A stretch of DNA of 64,000 nucleotides from Bacillus sp. AZ43 (lineage in GTDB: Bacteria > Actinomycetota > Actinomycetes > Mycobacteriales > Geodermatophilaceae), in NCBI GenBank assembly GCA_004570425.1, contig SPQJ01000001.1, forward strand, positions 163,542 through 227,541. The letters run 5' to 3'. Made by a program: the position numbers and the translations under genes. This document shows, piece by piece, positions 62,106-64,000 of this stretch (position 1 is its first letter; every line of letters starts with the position of its first letter). Under the pieces are notes generated by a model. It did no database searches. It saw only the letters and a list, made by a program, of their open reading frames with translations, and was not told the origin of the DNA.

Positions 62106-63395
62106 GTGACCGACTCTGACGTGGCCCTGCACTACCCCGGTGGAGAACTGCCCCTGCCCGTCGTGAAGGCGACCGAGGGCTCCGACGGCTTCGACACGAG
62201 CAAGCTCCTGTCGACGACCGGCAAGGTGGCGCTCGACATCGGCTTCGTGAACACGGCGTCGTGCACCTCGGCGATCACCTACATCGACGGCGACGCGGGG
62301 ATCCTGCGCTACCGCGGCTACCCGATCGACCAGCTGGCCGAGAAGTCCAGCTTCCTCGAGGTCACCTACCTGCTGATCTACGGCGAGCTGCCCACGGCCG
62401 ACCAGCTCGGCGAGTTCGACCAGCGGATCCGGCGGCACACCCTGCTGCACGAGGACCTCAAGCAGTTCTTCAAGGGCTTCCCGCGCGACGCGCACCCGAT
62501 GCCGGTGCTCTCGTCGGCGGTCAGCGCCCTGTCGACCTTCTACCAGGACTCGCACGACCCGTTCAACGCCGAGCAGGTCGAGCTCTCGACCATCCGGCTG
62601 CTGGCCAAGCTGCCGACGATCGCCGCCTACGCGTACAAGAAGTCGGTCGGGCAGCCGTTCCTCTACCCGGACAACTCCTGCGGTCTGGTCGAGAACTTCC
62701 TGCGCATGACCTTCGGCTTCCCGGCCGAGCCGTACGAGGTCGACCCGGACATGGTCAAGGCGCTGGACATGCTCTTCGTCCTGCACGCCGATCACGAGCA
62801 GAACTGCTCCACCTCGACGGTGCGCCTCGTCGGGTCCTCCCACGCGAACCTGTTCGCCTCGATCTCCGCCGGCATCAACGCGCTGTTCGGCCCGCTGCAC
62901 GGCGGTGCCAACCAGTCGGTGCTCGAGATGCTCGAGGCCATCCAGCGCGACGGCGGCGACATCCCGCGCTTCGTCGAGCGGGTGAAGAACAAGGAGCCCG
63001 GCGTCAAGCTGATGGGCTTCGGCCACCGGGTCTACAAGAACTACGACCCGCGCGCGGCCATCGTGAAGAAGACGGCCGACACGATCCTGGGCAAGCTGGG
63101 CGGCAACAACGAGCTGCTCGACCTCGCGCAGCAGCTCGAGGAGATCGCGCTCAAGGACGACTACTTCATCGAGCGCAAGCTCTACCCGAACGTCGACTTC
63201 TACACCGGGCTCATCTACCGCGCCATGGGCTTCCCGACCCGCATGTTCACCGTGCTGTTCGCCCTCGGCCGGCTGCCCGGCTGGATCGCCCAGTGGCGCG
63301 AGATGATCAACGACCCGGCCACGAAGATCGGCCGTCCGCGGCAGCTCTACACCGGCGAGACCGAGCGGAGCTTCGTCCCCCTCGACCAGCGCTGA
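62106..63395 (+). CDS. gltA: Citrate synthase
   Basis: 429 residues from GTG. Type-II citrate synthase with the N-terminal small beta domain (LDIGFVNTASCTSAITYIDGDAGILRYRGYPIDQLAE), the catalytic His in HADHEQN, GPLHGGAN and the FGHRVYKNYDPRA loop, and the acidic catalytic residue in VDFYTG. It joins acetyl-CoA and oxaloacetate, the first TCA step. Long NADH-sensitive style in length. Probably transcribed from its own leaderless promoter. Confidence 0.96.
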   Translation: MTDSDVALHYPGGELPLPVVKATEGSDGFDTSKLLSTTGKVALDIGFVNTASCTSAITYIDGDAGILRYRGYPIDQLAEKSSFLEVTYLLIYGELPTADQLGEFDQRIRRHTLLHEDLKQFFKGFPRDAHPMPVLSSAVSALSTFYQDSHDPFNAEQVELSTIRLLAKLPTIAAYAYKKSVGQPFLYPDNSCGLVENFLRMTFGFPAEPYEVDPDMVKALDMLFVLHADHEQNCSTSTVRLVGSSHANLFASISAGINALFGPLHGGANQSVLEMLEAIQRDGGDIPRFVERVKNKEPGVKLMGFGHRVYKNYDPRAAIVKKTADTILGKLGGNNELLDLAQQLEEIALKDDYFIERKLYPNVDFYTGLIYRAMGFPTRMFTVLFALGRLPGWIAQWREMINDPATKIGRPRQLYTGETERSFVPLDQR

Positions 63396-63463
63396 AGGAC
63401 CCGCCTCCTACGGTGAGTGCGCCCCGCGACCGCGGACGGCCGCACCCCCCTGGAGGACCGCCC

Positions 63464-63655
63464 ATGGCACAGCCACCCGGCGACGACGTCCTCGTCGTGC
63501 CGCCGATCCCCCTGGCCAGCGGCAGCGTGCTCGAACCCGAGGACGACGGGCCGCCGGTGCGCATCACCAAGGTCGAGGTCGTCGTCTCCACCGAGGACGG
63601 CGGCGAGCTGCGCATCCCGCTGGTCCAGCGGCACGGCGCGTGGTGGGCCCCCTAG
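63464..63655 (+). CDS. Small conserved-looking hypothetical protein
   Basis: 63 residues from ATG with GGAGGA 6 nt upstream. Pattern VLVVPPIPLASGSVLEPEDDG then VRITKVEVVVSTEDGGELRIPLV and an ending GAWWAP, consistent with a small beta-sheet protein. No family recognised. It follows gltA by 68 nt and may share its transcript. Confidence 0.65.
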   Translation: MAQPPGDDVLVVPPIPLASGSVLEPEDDGPPVRITKVEVVVSTEDGGELRIPLVQRHGAWWAP

Positions 63656-63757
63656 CCCCGACGAGCGCACCCGAAGTCCACCCCCACCCGGCCGGGTGAG
63701 TTCCGAGACAGAAACTTTTCAAGCACGTCTCCCGGCGTGTCGATACACGGTTCGAAC

Positions 63758-63784
63758 GCTCCGGCATGCATCCGCTGCCGGAGC
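63758..63784 (+). repeat. 9-bp inverted repeat (leader hairpin) upstream of last ORF
   Basis: GCTCCGGCA (63758-63766) pairs perfectly with TGCCGGAGC (63776-63784) over a 9-nt loop. It lies 40-66 nt upstream of the truncated last gene, after an unusually AT-rich stretch (near 63708-63722) that may contain the promoter. It could be a leader structure or a terminator for the preceding small gene. Confidence 0.5.
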
Positions 63785-63823
63785 AGGCCATGGATCGACG
63801 ACGAGACACCGGGGGACGCCGCA

Positions 63824-64000
63824 GTGCCTGCTTCGCGCACCCCGTCGCGCTCGTCCGCGCCCCGGTCCCGGCCCCCGCTCACCGCCCGCGAGGCCGCCGC
63901 GCTCCGCGAGGCGCTCGCCGTCCGCCAGGCCGCCGCTGCCGGGAAGCCGCTCACCGCCACGCAGGTGGCAGCGCTGCGTGCCGGCGCCGCCGTCGCCGGC
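63824..64000 (+). CDS. Ala/Arg-rich protein, 3' truncated by window
   Basis: 59 codons from GTG to the window end, with strong G/C preference at third positions in this frame only. A Ser/Arg/Pro-rich start is followed by helical repeats (LTAREAAALREALAVRQ, then LTATQVAALRAG). The rest lies outside, so no function is assigned. An ATG in another frame at 63790 gives an Arg-rich product with poor codon bias and is not favoured. Confidence 0.5.
   Translation, partial: MPASRTPSRSSAPRSRPPLTAREAAALREALAVRQAAAAGKPLTATQVAALRAGAAVAG

Noticed and set aside
63748..63760. GGTTCGAACG, resembling a tRNA T-loop
   Set aside because: No acceptor stem, anticodon arm or CCA context around it; the adjacent hairpin does not fit a cloverleaf.

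Overview
This window is about 64 kb of very GC-rich DNA (third codon positions almost all G or C) with frequent GTG starts, 4-nt ATGA/GTGA gene overlaps and little intergenic space. Mycothiol biosynthesis (mshB), an actinobacterial sulfur-assimilation operon with a tiny leader peptide, a DUF222/HNH gene, and the block ispH - (lipid-droplet-type protein) - xseA - xseB - DUF4245 - glpX - fumC point to an actinobacterium. Overall style is closest to Geodermatophilaceae (Blastococcus, Geodermatophilus or Modestobacter); that family call is an inference. No rRNA, tRNA, CRISPR array, insertion sequence or prophage is visible. Most of the window looks like ordinary chromosome.

Layout. 1-1176: 3' end of a GGDEF-EAL protein. 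1173-8326 (minus): a complete Dpp/Opp-type peptide ABC importer followed by mshB and a small membrane protein. 8697-13927: CsbD stress protein, an SRPBCC-Nudix fusion, then the sulfur block (cysteine-free Rrf2 regulator, cysC, leader peptide, sulfite reductase, zinc ribbon, APS reductase) and a pterin dehydratase. 13984-23901 (mostly minus): PhoX phosphatase, HipA-like kinase with DUF3037 partner, an ABC exporter, an FNT-family channel, succinate-semialdehyde dehydrogenase, and a molybdopterin oxidoreductase with its flavin reductase. 24010-27494: succinate dehydrogenase operon 1. 27573-34583: thioesterase, MmcQ/YjbR protein with a broken tandem copy, DUF1028, LLM oxidoreductase, multicopper oxidase, LURP-one-like protein, MFS transporter. 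34711-38173: a second, different succinate dehydrogenase. 38179-42626: gamma carbonic anhydrase, PspC, an ECF41 sigma factor with its carboxymuconolactone-decarboxylase partner, ychF. 42623-49652: two divergent transporter/repressor modules (MFS with ArsR-type regulator; DrrAB-like ABC with TetR), separated by a DUF222/HNH gene and a response-regulator remnant. 49714-52843: Ada-AlkA fusion, Ogt, RmuC (DNA repair). 52848-63395: isoprenoid, nuclease, gluconeogenic and TCA genes (ispH, xseAB, glpX, fumC, gltA). The window ends in a truncated Ala-rich ORF.

Functional themes are central carbon metabolism (two SDHs, fumarase, citrate synthase, SSADH, FBPase), assimilatory sulfur reduction, and DNA-alkylation repair. 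Several regulatory sites can be read directly: a leader-peptide attenuator ahead of the sulfite reductase gene, a SigB/SigF-type promoter before csbD, an ECF41-type promoter before the CMD/sigma pair, a 20-bp inverted repeat against the start codon of the ArsR-type gene, and two identical dyads three helical turns apart between the TetR gene and its ABC transporter. All coordinates and motifs were read by eye; family names come from motif recognition and were not checked by database search.
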